From the NCBI GenBank assembly GCA_033032175.1, contig CM065321.1, positions 10,066,501 through 10,130,500 of the forward strand: a stretch of DNA of 64,000 nucleotides. The letters are read 5' to 3'. Position 1 is the stretch's first letter; each line of letters starts with the position of its first letter. The position numbers were made by a program, and so were the translations under genes. Under the pieces are notes generated by a model. That model worked only from the letters and a program-made list of their open reading frames with translations, had not been told where the DNA came from and searched no databases. This document shows, in pieces, positions 24,549 through 34,670 of the stretch. The DNA is from Saturnia japonica. Taxonomy: Eukaryota; Arthropoda; Insecta; Lepidoptera; Saturniidae.

Positions 24549-24735
24549 ATTTTTTTCTCCTCCGGGATGAAAAGTTTATATATTTTATACATAAACACGC
24601 AGTTGCTAGGTTACCGGGAGATAAAGTAAAGTACGCGCATGCGCACATTTGCCATCTCACCGGGAGAGAATCGGGTACTTTTCTCTCGCGTGACAGGGAC
24701 TAAAAGTGAACTTCTCATCCCAGAGGAGAAAAAAG
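24549..24735. repeat. Palindrome 2, next to palindrome 1
   Basis: The left arm TTTTTTCTCCTCCGGGATGA is matched by the right arm TCATCCCAGAGGAGAAAAAA (24714-24733) with one mismatch. Inside are CCGGGAGATAAAGTA, GCGCATGCGC and TACTTTTCTCTCG, which echo the GGGAGAAAAGTA word of palindrome 1. Confidence 0.55.
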
Positions 24736-25665
24736 ATGTTTTATTAAGTAATGTGTACATGTTTGTGTTTATGCGTGAGTGTGTTAATTAACCTGTGTGT
24801 ATGCGTGTTTTAGGTTTCCTGTAATTACTCCTGAACTAACCCTTTAGAGACCGACTTGAGAAACTGCATTCGACTTAGGTGGAAAATGTCAATATAATTG
24901 AAAAGCTTATTGTATTGTGTAGTACACCTGTAAAGGACGGAGTTTTGATCATATGTATGTACGGATAAACTGGAATTCCTAGTACGCTTACTGGGTACTC
25001 GCAGATACAATTTACTTAAGAGTTCTGGGCAATCTGTATTGAGTTAACTAAATCATATAGAAATCGCATATCGTTTATGATTCCACGGTATTTTAATGAC
25101 AACATGATATAGTGCTTTAAGGTATTATTGTACTCACTGGGATGGTTCTTCTTTGAAACAAGATACTTTAACTTATTTGAATATTTTCCAACCTGGTATT
25201 ATGTGTAATGAAAACTGGTGACTATATTGATGACGCATATTCTAAGCAGCTTCTCACATAAGAAAAGTATAGAACTTTAAGTAGTAAAATTTTACTGAAT
25301 GACTTTGTTTACGTACATGTGTAGACAAAACTAGAAAGTTGATATAAATTAATGAATAGTGTTTGTTTTGGAAGACCTCAGTTCAATTTATTCGTTTTGT
25401 TATATTAAACGTACTTATATTATATTAAACGTACGTTTTCCTGTTTGTTTGGTACAATTCACAATTTCAGCTATAAATGTTTCAACGGGTATCCGTTCTT
25501 TATGAACTGTAAATATACAAATAAGTAGTAATTATTTCATTCTACTGAAGTGATTTCAATTATCCCTTCTGAATAATGATAGCAGATAGTAGTTAACACA
25601 TTCATCTTCATAAATAAGTATTATTTAAATAATAAATGCCTAGATTTTTTTAAACTAAGGTAATT
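24736..25665. other. AT-rich spacer
   Basis: No supported gene; short chance frames only. Confidence 0.4.
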
Positions 25666-25801
25666 AAGAGCCGATTTATCGACCAACAAAAAACTTTATT
25701 TGACGAATAATTTATAAATTTTGACAGGTTTTACATATATTATTTGTGAAAACGTCAAAACTATTTCTCAAATAAAATCTTTCTATTGAAAAATCGGCCT
25801 T
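25666..25801. mobile_element. Small TIR element (MITE), family of 59172-59460
   Basis: Ends AAGAGCCGATTTATCGACC and, inverted, AAGGCCGATTTTTCAATAG. The interior shares AACTTTATTTGA, TTTTGACAGGTTTT and related words with 59172-59460. Non-coding. Confidence 0.6.
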
Positions 25802-25835
25802 CAGTTAAATAAAATAAGGAAGCTCAAATAATTTA

Positions 25836-26124
25836 TCTATATTAGTAAAGCTTAAGAGATTGTTTAATTGAGCGTACTAATTACTCTCTGGAACTACCAG
25901 ACAGATTTGGGAAATCCTTTTTGTATTTATAGCCTATTTATTGAGGAAGCTATAAAACTTTAATCTATGACCCTAAGGAACACAGTAGAGCCATGAATGT
26001 CCTGCAATCTAGCAAAACAACGATATGCTACACGGGTGCGTTGAAGGCGCGACGGCGCGGCGTGGGCGGGTTGGAGAACTGGTTGATTAAATTTAATACG
26101 AGTGTAACCGTGGCGCGCAGCTAG
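25836..26124 (+). mobile_element. Non-autonomous Helitron (Lep1-like)
   Basis: Begins TCTATATTAGTAAAGCTTAA after an A and ends GTGGCGCGCAGCTAG before a T. This gives the TC...CTAG ends and the A/T insertion site expected of Helitrons. The interior has ACTCTCTGGAACTACCAGAC and a GC-rich 3' part. Related fragments lie at 12090-12200, 39765-39861 and 44111-44430. The open frame at 25960-26154 is a by-product. Confidence 0.75.
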
Positions 26125-26223
26125 TGAAGTATAAAAGTAAACTTTATATAACATAAAATATACATATCGATTTTACTTTTATAAGTTGTATATGAATAAT
26201 TTGATTGAATGGTCAAATCCCGG

Positions 26224-26425
26224 AAGATCGACGTCAGTTAAAGTCTTGTAGTTAGTTTGTGCTCCAAGCAAAGTAACGGTTCGACGCACCAGTTTACATT
26301 AATTCGCAGTATTTTCGTTCGGAAGCAGTTTGTTTTAAGCCTCGGATTATGCAAACTGTCCCACGGTGGTCTCATTCTAAAGTTTTGGCCTATTTACTTT
26401 GCTTCATAATGATTATTACTTTAAA
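26224..26425 (+). repeat. Low-copy repeat R3, copy 2
   Basis: Aligns with 13126-13330 in the same orientation; here the core reads GTTCGACGCACCAGTTTACA. Confidence 0.6.
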
Positions 26426-28105
26426 CTTTCCACATAAATATTCCAGTGTAAAGAGATTGCTTTTTAACACGTAGCTTCTTTATGGAATAAACCGCAGTGT
26501 TCATAGTTTCCAGCGGGTATTTCAAAATTTGTTGTTGTTATGGGCTTGGAAAGTTCATTTCATATTTATAATTTAAATGTAATTAGGTACATTTTTCTCA
26601 ATAGCTCAAGCAATGCAATGCCAAACGCCCTGAAAAATAATAATGAAAAGATATATTCGTTTTATTACCTTTGTAATTTGTTTTATTACAAAACTAGCTA
26701 TGCCTGCGATTTCGTCGGCGTGGAGTTTCGTGTATGTAAAACAGAAATAACAAACAACAGATGTGTACCTAGGTAACTATACTGAAATTCACAATCAGCG
26801 ATTTAAGTGTTTCGTGCTTTGTGAATGTCTCGGATTCATGAGAATTTTAGAACAAAATTGAAATATCAAACAATTTTTTCTATTAAAAATTACGAGAATA
26901 TAAGGTAATTTGGAATAATTTCATTATACATTTAGAATATATTATGATATTAATAATATTGCAAATAAATAAATAATTTATATATATATATATATATATT
27001 ATATATATTATTTATAACTGAAACGCAATTTATACACCACACAAATGACCATACGTATAAAAATGCATCTTAAATGTTACTACTACTACAGACTATAATC
27101 TACAATCATACCAAAATTTCATCAAATCCAATCAAGTAGTTTCTGTGTGATTGACGTACAAACTACGAATAACAGACAGACAAACAAACAAAAATTTCAA
27201 AAACTGTCATTATGTTTTCTTTCCACGATTCTAAGCCCCCCGAAGTATTTTTTCTCAAATATCTTTAATGTAGGTACAGATTTTGATTATTTCACTGTTT
27301 TATTGAAAGAAATAAATTACAGGTTAAAATAATTGCTTCAACCAAATACTTTGTAACAATAATCAGTCTTGACTAATTAAAAATTATTTGCTTTTAATTT
27401 TATTTATACTGGTGATTTTTTATTCGTTTAGGTTTTAGTTATTTATGAAAGTTTTAATGTAGGCAGAACGATAGAATATTTGTAATATAGGTAATGGTTT
27501 GTACATTATAATAATCAATATAAAAAAGCAAAAATTTATTTCAAATTTTCAAAAGAAGATCAGATTAATTTCAGTACCTTATCGTCGCTCGGTTTCCTCG
27601 TTACGGGACTTCGGTTAATTAATCAAGAAGTTTTGGCTAAGGGTAAATCAGCCCGTGTTTTTCATATAAATACGACTTTTCAAACTTTTAGTTGCCGTGT
27701 TTTTCATTTGTATGGCCATAAATCGATATTTTTATCGTAAATAAGAATTTCAATTATTTCAGTATTTAGTTACCTAATTCTAAGATATATTATCATAGTA
27801 ATTTTTATCCAGGAGTGTTAGTTATACCTTATTATCATCTTCAAGAAGTAGCAACATTAATAGAAGCTGAATACAAGAATATAAACTGAACGTAATTCTC
27901 CACAATAATGTGATAAAAAATAACTAGCTATCCCGTGCGAATATTTCGCATATTTTATTAATAATAATCTAATAGCTTTTATGTTAGTTAAAAAGAAATA
28001 GATAGCGAATTGTTTATAATATTTTGAAAAGCATTAATAGATTTCTTTAACGAAAACTTTAATTTTAATTTATTTCCCTGTTTCGTCAATAGTGGAACAC
28101 AGTCT
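26426..28105. other. AT-rich spacer with a TA microsatellite
   Basis: Simple (TA)n repeat at about 26978-27010. A scrap near 27100-27195 (CCAAAATTTCATCAAATCCA and GACAGACAAACAAAC) is a common retroelement-tail phrase. No gene is supported. Confidence 0.4.
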
Positions 28106-28350
28106 GTTGTCCAGATTAAATCAAAAACGGCTTGATCGATTTAAAAAAAAAAATTGGACAAGGAAGCATATATCATTCCCCGGTTGATAGGCTAGAAGAA
28201 TTATTGTGAATATCGCTTTTAGAAATCGTATTTTTTTCATTAATTCACAGCCCAATTTGTTGAAATATTGTCCACGGGCAGTATAATTATGTAATTTGTA
28301 ATTTACTATAAGGCTATAAGAATTATCAATATCACTTAGAAAAAAAAAAA
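28106..28350 (+). mobile_element. Helitron-like repeat fragment (family of 46296-46994)
   Basis: Contains AAATCAAAAACGGCTTGATC, GGAAGCATATATCATTCCCC and GGTTGATAGGCTAGAAGAAT, matching the middle of 46296-46994. It lies just left of the mariner at 28382. Confidence 0.45.
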
Positions 28351-29705
28351 CATACATACATATCATAAAGAAATAATAATAGGTCTTTACCTATGAAAAT
28401 GCCGTTCTGCAGTACTGGCCATTTCAAATCAAAATAATTTTTGTTTGGCTAAGTATTCTAATTTCAAATTAATTTTATTTTAAAAACATGGAATTCTTTT
28501 TCCAAAAGTAGTCATTTGTTTATTGATTAGTGTTACATTTTCATCGCATTTCAATCTTTTTTGTCATCATGGATACGTTAAAAATTCGAGTAATTATGGA
28601 ATATGAGTACCGTCGTGGCAGCAACGCGGCACAAGCGGCACGCAACATCAACGACGTTTACGGAGCTAACACTACAAACCAACGCACCACCTGTTATTGG
28701 TTTGCTCGCTTCCGTTCTGGGAATTTCGACCTGAAAATTGAACCTCGCGGTCGTCCGAAGACTTTGGTCGACAATAACGAATTAAAGGCGATTGTGGAAG
28801 CTGATGATACACAATCTACGGCTGAATTAGCAGCAGCTTTCGACGTTAGCGTCAAAACAATATTGGTCCATTTGCGTCATATTGGCAAGGTAAAAAAGCT
28901 TGACAAATGGGTGCCCCACGAACTCAATGATCGCCAGCGCGAAGTACGCGTCGAGACGTGCCTTGCACTGCTCAACAGACACACAAATGAAGAAATTTTG
29001 AACCGCATTGTTACCTGCGATGAAAAATGGATTCTGTTAGATAACCACAAGCGCTCAGCAAGTTGGTTGGATCCTGGTTCAGCACCTAAACAATGCCCTA
29101 AACGAAAACTTACCCCTAGAAAAGTGATGGTCACTGTTTGGTGGTCTAGCGCCGGTGTGATTCATCACAGCTTCTTACCAAACGGGGTGAGCATTACTGC
29201 AGATGTGTACTGTGAAGAACTGAACACAATGATGGAGAAGCTGGCACATCTCCAACCAGCATTGGTCAATCGCTCGTCTCCGCTGCTCCTGCACGACAAC
29301 GCGTGACCTCATACTTCACAGCAGACGGTCTCCAAGTTGCAAGAACTGGGGTTGGAAGTTCTCCGTCACCCGCCCTACTCACCAGACCTTGCGCCTACAA
29401 ACTACTACTTTTTCCAGAATTTGGATAACTCCTTGGTGGGAAAAAAATTCAATACCCGAGAGGCAATACAAAATGCTTGTTGCGGACAGCGAGCAGGGCG
29501 AGCGAATAACGATAGTCTAATAGTATAAAATGAACAAGTAAATGAAATAATACGTGTTAGGAATAAGGTTTATAAATACGTGTTAGGAATAGATATAATA
29601 ATATGAACTGAATATGTGTGAATATGTGTATTTTAAAACGATTAGAATAAGAATATAGCTAGTTGTAAGTTTAAATGTATAAATTTCACTAGTTGTAAGG
29701 ATGAA

Positions 29706-29734
29706 CCATGCCAGACTCGGAACATCTGGCATGG
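29706..29734 (+). other. U3 hairpin of LTR B
   Basis: CCATGCCAGA and TCTGGCATGG, a perfect 10-bp stem, as in LTR A. Confidence 0.6.
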
Positions 29735-29874
29735 GGACTCATGGTACTGCCGAGAGCGCGCACACAGGGCGTGCGCGCTCATTGGCTGAGTGACGCCCCG
29801 CACGGAATCCATCGCACTACCGGTTGCGAGGCAAAGGGCGAGGTAAAATATAGCGGAGAGGGCGGCAGTACTAC

Positions 29875-29978
29875 CAAGTCCGGTGAAGCTGTAAAAGCCG
29901 CAGCGGCTCTGTTTGACGATAGGGCCCCTAAGGCTAACAGTGTAGTCAGTTCTAAAAAAAAAAAAAAAAAAAAAAAAA
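29875..29978 (+). mobile_element. Jockey 3'-end fragment (subfamily J2) with poly-A
   Basis: An 80-base 3' terminus (CAAGTCCGGTGAAGCTGTAA onward to GTGTAGTCAGTTCT) followed by about 25 A. The wording matches copy 3 (34411-37313), not copy 1: GTCCGGTGAAGCTGT versus GCCCGGTAAAGTTGT. It is flanked by CGGCAGTACTAC (29863-29874) and CGGCAGTACTGC (29979-29990), so it looks like its own, extremely 5'-truncated insertion. Confidence 0.75.
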
Positions 29979-29991
29979 CGGCAGTACTGCC

Positions 29992-31986
29992 CCAGCCGAC
30001 CTGCGAGCGTTAAAGACGGAAAAGAACGCCGCGACACGCGCTCACGACTCATTCCCGTCCAGGGAAAACTGCACACGGTTACGCGCATTACAAAGAGAGT
30101 TTAAAGCTCGCATCACTGAATACAGAGGTCACAGCTGGGACAACCTCGTAGAGGGTCTCAGACCGTCCCATCTCACATACTGGAAGTTAGCCAGATCTTT
30201 AAAAATAGAACACTCCTCCCAACTACCACCCCTCGTAAGAGGCCCGGGCCTCCCACTCGCGTTCGATAGCGAAGACAAAGCGGAGTGTCTTGCCGCAAGC
30301 TTGGAGAGCCAGTGCTCTCCAAACTGCGAAAACATAGACGCCGTACATGTCAACACAATCGAATCCTCGGTACAGGAACTCAGTTCGGTCCCACCCGTGG
30401 ATACCCTAACTACGGTCACATCTGACGAAGTCTGTTCCGTCATTAAGGGCCTTAAGCTCAAAAAATCTCCCGGTCCTGACGGGATCCAGAACGAAGTACT
30501 CAAACTTCTTCCTGATCACCTCATAGCACTCTTGGTTTGCATATTCAATGTAAACATCGCCCACTGCCATTTCCCAGCCGCCTGGAAAACGGCCATAGTC
30601 ATAGGGATATATAAACCCGGCAAAAAAGCATCGCTTCCCGACAGCTATCGCCCGATCAGTCTCTTGAATACCTTAGGTAAAATCTACGAGCGGCTCCTTC
30701 TGAACCGTCTCAAAACCGTGATAGACGAGAAAAATCTATATGCACCGGAACAGTTCGGGTTCCGCGCTCGACACTCGTGTACGCACCAGGTGCAACGCCT
30801 CACGGAGCACATAGCGACTAACTTCGCGAAAGATCCTCCATACCGTACGCTCGCAGTCTTCTTCGACGTCGCCAAGGCCTTCGACAAGGTCTGGCACGCC
30901 GGACTAGTCCACAAGCTACACCAGTTACAAGTCCCAGATAGGTTAGTTCACATTATCCGCGACTACCTCACCGACCGCACCTTCCGCTACCGAGCGGAAA
31001 GTGTACTCTCCACAGCCCACCCCATACGCTCGGGCGTCCCGCAAGGCTCCATTCTGGCGCCTTGTCTCTTCAATCTGTATGTCAGTGACCTACCTCGTCC
31101 TCCTAGGGTCCAGGTAGGTCTATACGCTGACGACACAGTCATCTACGCGTCGAATAGGAACAGACTTAGGCTCAGACACAGAGTCCAACGCGCAGTCACC
31201 ACTCTCGGTAAATGGTACACCAAATGGCGCATAGCCGTCAACCCCTCGAAGAGCGCCGCGATTATCTTTGATCCTAGTCGAAAAGTGCACCCTGAGAGTG
31301 TCAAAACTCTCAAACTCTTCAAAGACAATATCCCCTGGGCCACCAAGACTAAATATCTCGGTGTGACCTTCGATAGAAAACTTACCTTTGATTCTCATGT
31401 CCGTGCCGTGTGTAAAACAGCCGCAATGGCCATAAGTCGATTACAGCCCCTGATCATAAGCAAAATGTCCCTGAGACATAAGCTTACTCTCTACAAAATG
31501 TGCATACGTCCGATTATGACATATAGCTGCGCCGCATTCGCACATATGTCAAAATTAAACATACACAAATTCCAAGTCCTTCAAACTCGAGTACTACGTA
31601 AAATCAATAACGCCCCCTGGTTCGTTCGTCAGGTAGACCTTCATAGAGATATGAAACTCCCCTCGATCGAGTCTTACATCAAATACCTCTCACGATCTTA
31701 CTTTGACACCGCGTCAAATCACGCGAATCCCTTGATCCAAGCCGCCGCGAATTACGTTCCAGTCCCAAACGCCACCCGCTTACAGCGTCGACCGCGTAAC
31801 ATCTTTACCGATCCCGATGACGAAATCGAGAAACAAATCGCATATTACTCAACCGTCTCTCTAAACAGAGCGTGTTTTCGCCCACGCCCGCGTAACCACC
31901 GTTCCCTCCGCAGGGGACGGGCGGCTAATTTCGCTCCCGCACACCCACCGCCGCGACCTCCCTCTCTCGCGGCAACTCAAGCCTAG
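29992..31986 (+). pseudogene. Jockey-type ORF2 fragment, open through the reverse transcriptase, copy 2
   Basis: An open frame with no stop from the truncation point (PADLRALKTEKNAAT) to TAG at 31984-31986. The endonuclease and the start codon are missing. All reverse transcriptase blocks are present: KSPGPDGIQNEVLKLLP, SYRPISLLNTLGK, FDVAKAFDKVWH, SGVPQGSILAP and YADDTVIYAS near 31120. The C-terminal tail ends PPSLAATQA, 49 codons beyond the premature stop of copy 1. Protein differences from copy 1 are few (for example PPADTL/PPVDTL and YPPEKF/YAPEQF). Without a start and endonuclease it cannot mobilise itself. Confidence 0.88.
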
Positions 31987-32207
31987 GTCCGTTCCTCGGG
32001 GTGAAACCCTTGAGTCTGGCAGCCGCCCGCGCGATACAAGTGACACTTTACGTGCAACACTTAGCTACCCTCATACAAACATCATGTACACACATATGTA
32101 CATACGTGCACACCTCACAGGTACATAGGTTCTGTAAGGAACCTTTTTGTTTCTTTTTTTTGCACTAGTTAGTGTAGAACATATTTCAGATTACTAAATA
32201 CACGTAC

Positions 32208-32245
32208 ACATGTTCCTTCCTTCCTCCCAGGAGGAAGGAACATGT
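32208..32245 (+). other. 3' UTR hairpin of jockey copy 2
   Basis: ACATGTTCCTTCC and GGAAGGAACATGT form the stem; counterpart of 16915-16952. Confidence 0.55.
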
Positions 32246-32892
32246 ATATCTGTATATGTTAGTTTAGCTCGATTTTACGGATAGGGTATTAGACAGATCG
32301 CGACTTCATTGCAATCGCGGCAACAGCCCAAGCCGAGGTCCGGCCACTTTGGCACCCTTGCGCGCTGGTTGCCCACGCTTACGCGGCTGAGTGCCTTAAG
32401 CGCTCGCCCCCAAGCCCGGTAAAGTTGTAAAAGCCACAGCGGCTCTGTTTTCGGATAGGGCCCCTAAGGCTAACAGCAAGGTCAGACAAAAAAAAAAAAA
32501 AAAAAGCAGTACTGCGATCAGTTCGAGAAACACTACAACAACAGCAAGCAGCGAATCTACAAGCAAACTACAGTCAAGAACGTTATTAAGAAACCACATT
32601 GTTACTCCGAACTACTGTAACTTTGTAAGAAACAAGAATAAAACAAGCGCTATTAATTTAGCACACATTAAAATATTGTGGACGTCTTTTATTCGCAATA
32701 ATGCCTTTGAAGAATTTGTTGCCTCCCGTCCAGCTGATTTCTTTAAGAAGGGCATCAATAAACTTCCACTGCGCTGGCAAAGATGCATTGATTGCATGGG
32801 TGATTACTTCGATTAATACAAATAAAAAATAAATGAAAAAAAATCCTTTAAATTTTTTCATACAAAACGGCAATTTCATAGGTAAAGATCTA

Positions 32893-33394
32893 ATAATAAG
32901 AAAACAGCTTTCTTATTTATCTAATTTGTACCCAAGATTACAAAGTAAATTACATTAGGACTTTTTCGTTTTATTAATTCGTCATACTTCTCAGTACAGC
33001 AATATATGCGTATAATGCTGCAAACTTGCGAATGTAGACACAGCAATGACGTAGGCTGTAAGACGTATCGGTTCTCGGTTTTATTGTGCCGATCAAGAAT
33101 TTATGAGATTTTCAAGGAAACGAGGGAATCGATTCACGTCCTTCGAGCTTTGCGACAGTTTTCATTGTGTATCATGATATGGGGTATCTTATTGTCGATT
33201 GTCTACATTTTATAAAAACTTGGATATTCGATATTATTGCCTGTTATTTTCTATAGAAGAAATTTCTCTCGTCTATCATTTTTTTTTTCTTCAGGCCATG
33301 AACCTTCATATGCTGGTTTAATGATTTATATAAATTCATGTTTACAGAATTGGGTTAACTTACAATGGTTATTAGTATTCTAGATTTCTCTTTA
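32893..33394. other. AT-rich spacer
   Basis: No supported gene; a 69-codon open frame at 33006-33215 has no recognisable motif. Confidence 0.4.
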
Positions 33395-33530
33395 CTTGGG
33401 GCAGCACAACTGGTGGAAGACAGCCCCATAAAAGGTCGCAACCGAAACCTTGTGTTATGTTCCTGCGGTAAGTTAGGTTTTCATAGCTCCATGGGGTAAA
33501 GGGAATCAAGGCCGGCAACGCGCTAGTGAA
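33395..33530 (+). repeat. LINE 3'-tail fragment, family R2
   Basis: TACTTGGGGCAGCACAACTG, ACCTTGTGTTATGTTCCTGC and GGCCGGCAACGCGCTAGTG match, in reverse, the copies at 7150-7450 and 50565-50830. Confidence 0.55.
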
Positions 33531-34397
33531 AAAAGTGTAGTGTGTAGTATAAAAAAAATTACTACAAAGTGCATGTTGTGACTGTTTTAAAGGCCTAGTG
33601 TAATGTTTTCTTCTTCAAGTAAAATTGTGTATTTACTTATTAAGAAAACATTATTGCACTTCAAAGAGTGTTTTAATGCACTCGTCACACTGAATTGGCC
33701 GGACCCTAACAACAAATATGAAACGTAAATAATACTGGAAATATAGTACGTAAATGGTATTGTTTCCTATATAAGCAAAATAAAGCCGCAGGGTGGTATC
33801 AGCCAAACAGCATAACATCTTTTGTTCCTTGCACAATACTAACCTTTAATATGAGCAAATCCAACAATGATTTATATCCAATCTTGTTTATCAAAACTAT
33901 GCATAGATGGCGTGCTAAAACAACTTCCGTATTATATACCTGCAATACGATCGCTACACACAATACTTAGTTACTTAAGCTATTTTGGAAGGTACATTCA
34001 GGTGAATGTAATGTGTTCACTAGGTAGTGAACTAGTGTAGGAAATATTGTTGATTTTAATTAATAATAAATCTATAGTTTGTACTCTCACTGCTTTTATT
34101 AAGCACGAAGGTTCTCCCACGTTTTTTTAGTGTCAACCAATAATTATTTTTTTGTAAAAACGCCTTTTTACTTATAATTACTTCTTTAATATATAATATA
34201 TTTTTACTTTAAATCTATAATTACAAAGTTACAAATTACTTGTATAAAATTATTCGTATTTGTAAAATAAATTGGATAAAATATTTTAAACTTATTGGCT
34301 TGAAATTTCTCTTTGACTCATACAGACGCTTCTCTGATTAGAGCGCTGCGAACTGCAAGAGACAATAGGAGGGCTTGTACTATCTGCAATAGCCCCT
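33531..34397. other. AT-rich spacer
   Basis: Nothing recognised up to the target duplication of jockey copy 3. Confidence 0.4.
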
Positions 34398-34670
34398 TAT
34401 ATTTAAATAATTTTTTTTTTTTTTTTTTTTTTTTTTTGAACTAACTACACTGTTAGCCTTAGGGGCCCTAAAGCCGCTGCAGCTTTTACAGCTTCACCGG
34501 ACTTGGGGGCGAGCGCAGAGGGCACTCAGCCGCGAAAGTTTTGTGGACGACTCGCACGAGGGTGCCAAAGTGGCCGGACCTCGGCTCGGGCGGTCGTCGC
34601 GTTCGCAAATAGGTCGCGATCTATTCGAATCCCTACACCTACGATTCGAGCTAACTAAATATACACATAG

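Larger units (their letters stand above)
29991..32505 (+). mobile_element. Jockey-type retrotransposon, copy 2 (subfamily J1), 5'-truncated
   Basis: Begins inside ORF2 (CCAGCCGACCTGCGAG) and runs through the 3' UTR to an 18-base poly-A at 32488-32505. It is flanked by CGGCAGTACTGC (29979-29990) and GCAGTACTGC (32506-32515). Over the shared 2.7 kb it differs from copy 1 at only a few sites, so one recent source lies behind both. Confidence 0.88.
29478..32700 (+). mobile_element. Locus B: solo LTR-like element split by two jockey pieces
   Basis: Same LTR family as locus A. It starts TGTTGCGGACAGCG at 29478 and ends ATTCGCAATA at 32700, giving inverted ends TGTTGCG and CGCAATA. It is flanked by ATGCT (29473-29477) and ATGCC (32701-32705), a 5-bp duplication with one mismatch. 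LTR parts are 29478-29874 and 32516-32700, about 582 bp together. Features are a TATA-like AAATATAG at about 29846, a CAGTACT start-like motif at 29866-29872, and an AATAAA at 32637-32642. No internal retroviral-type genes remain. Assignment to BEL/Pao or Ty3 is open. Confidence 0.75.
28569..32816 (+). pseudogene. Mariner transposase, interrupted (28569-29477 joined to 32706-32816)
   Basis: A DDD-type transposase that would cut and paste its own element. The ATG at 28569 starts MDTLKIRVIMEYEYRRG, followed by a paired-type DNA-binding half with FRSGNFDL and GRPKTLVD. The first catalytic Asp is in TCDEKW and the second in LLHDNA. Directly after that, a TGA at 29304-29306 replaces the usual Arg of DNARPH. 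The third catalytic residue, normally Asp in SPDLAPTDY, is Asn here (SPDLAPTNYY). The frame is cut by LTR B after AIQNA and resumes with FEEFVASRPADFFKKGI to the TAA at 32814-32816. Deleting the insertion restores the frame exactly. The protein is close in pattern to the Hsmar1/SETMAR transposase family. Confidence 0.9.
28382..32890 (+). mobile_element. Mariner element (cecropia/Hsmar1-like) interrupted by LTR B
   Basis: Terminal inverted repeats of 25 bp with two mismatches: GGTCTTTACCTATGAAAATG at 28382 and, inverted from 32890, GATCTTTACCTATGAAATTG. TA target duplications are at 28380-28381 and 32891-32892. Removing LTR B with one copy of its 5-bp duplication leaves 1281 bp, a normal mariner length. 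Confidence 0.9.
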
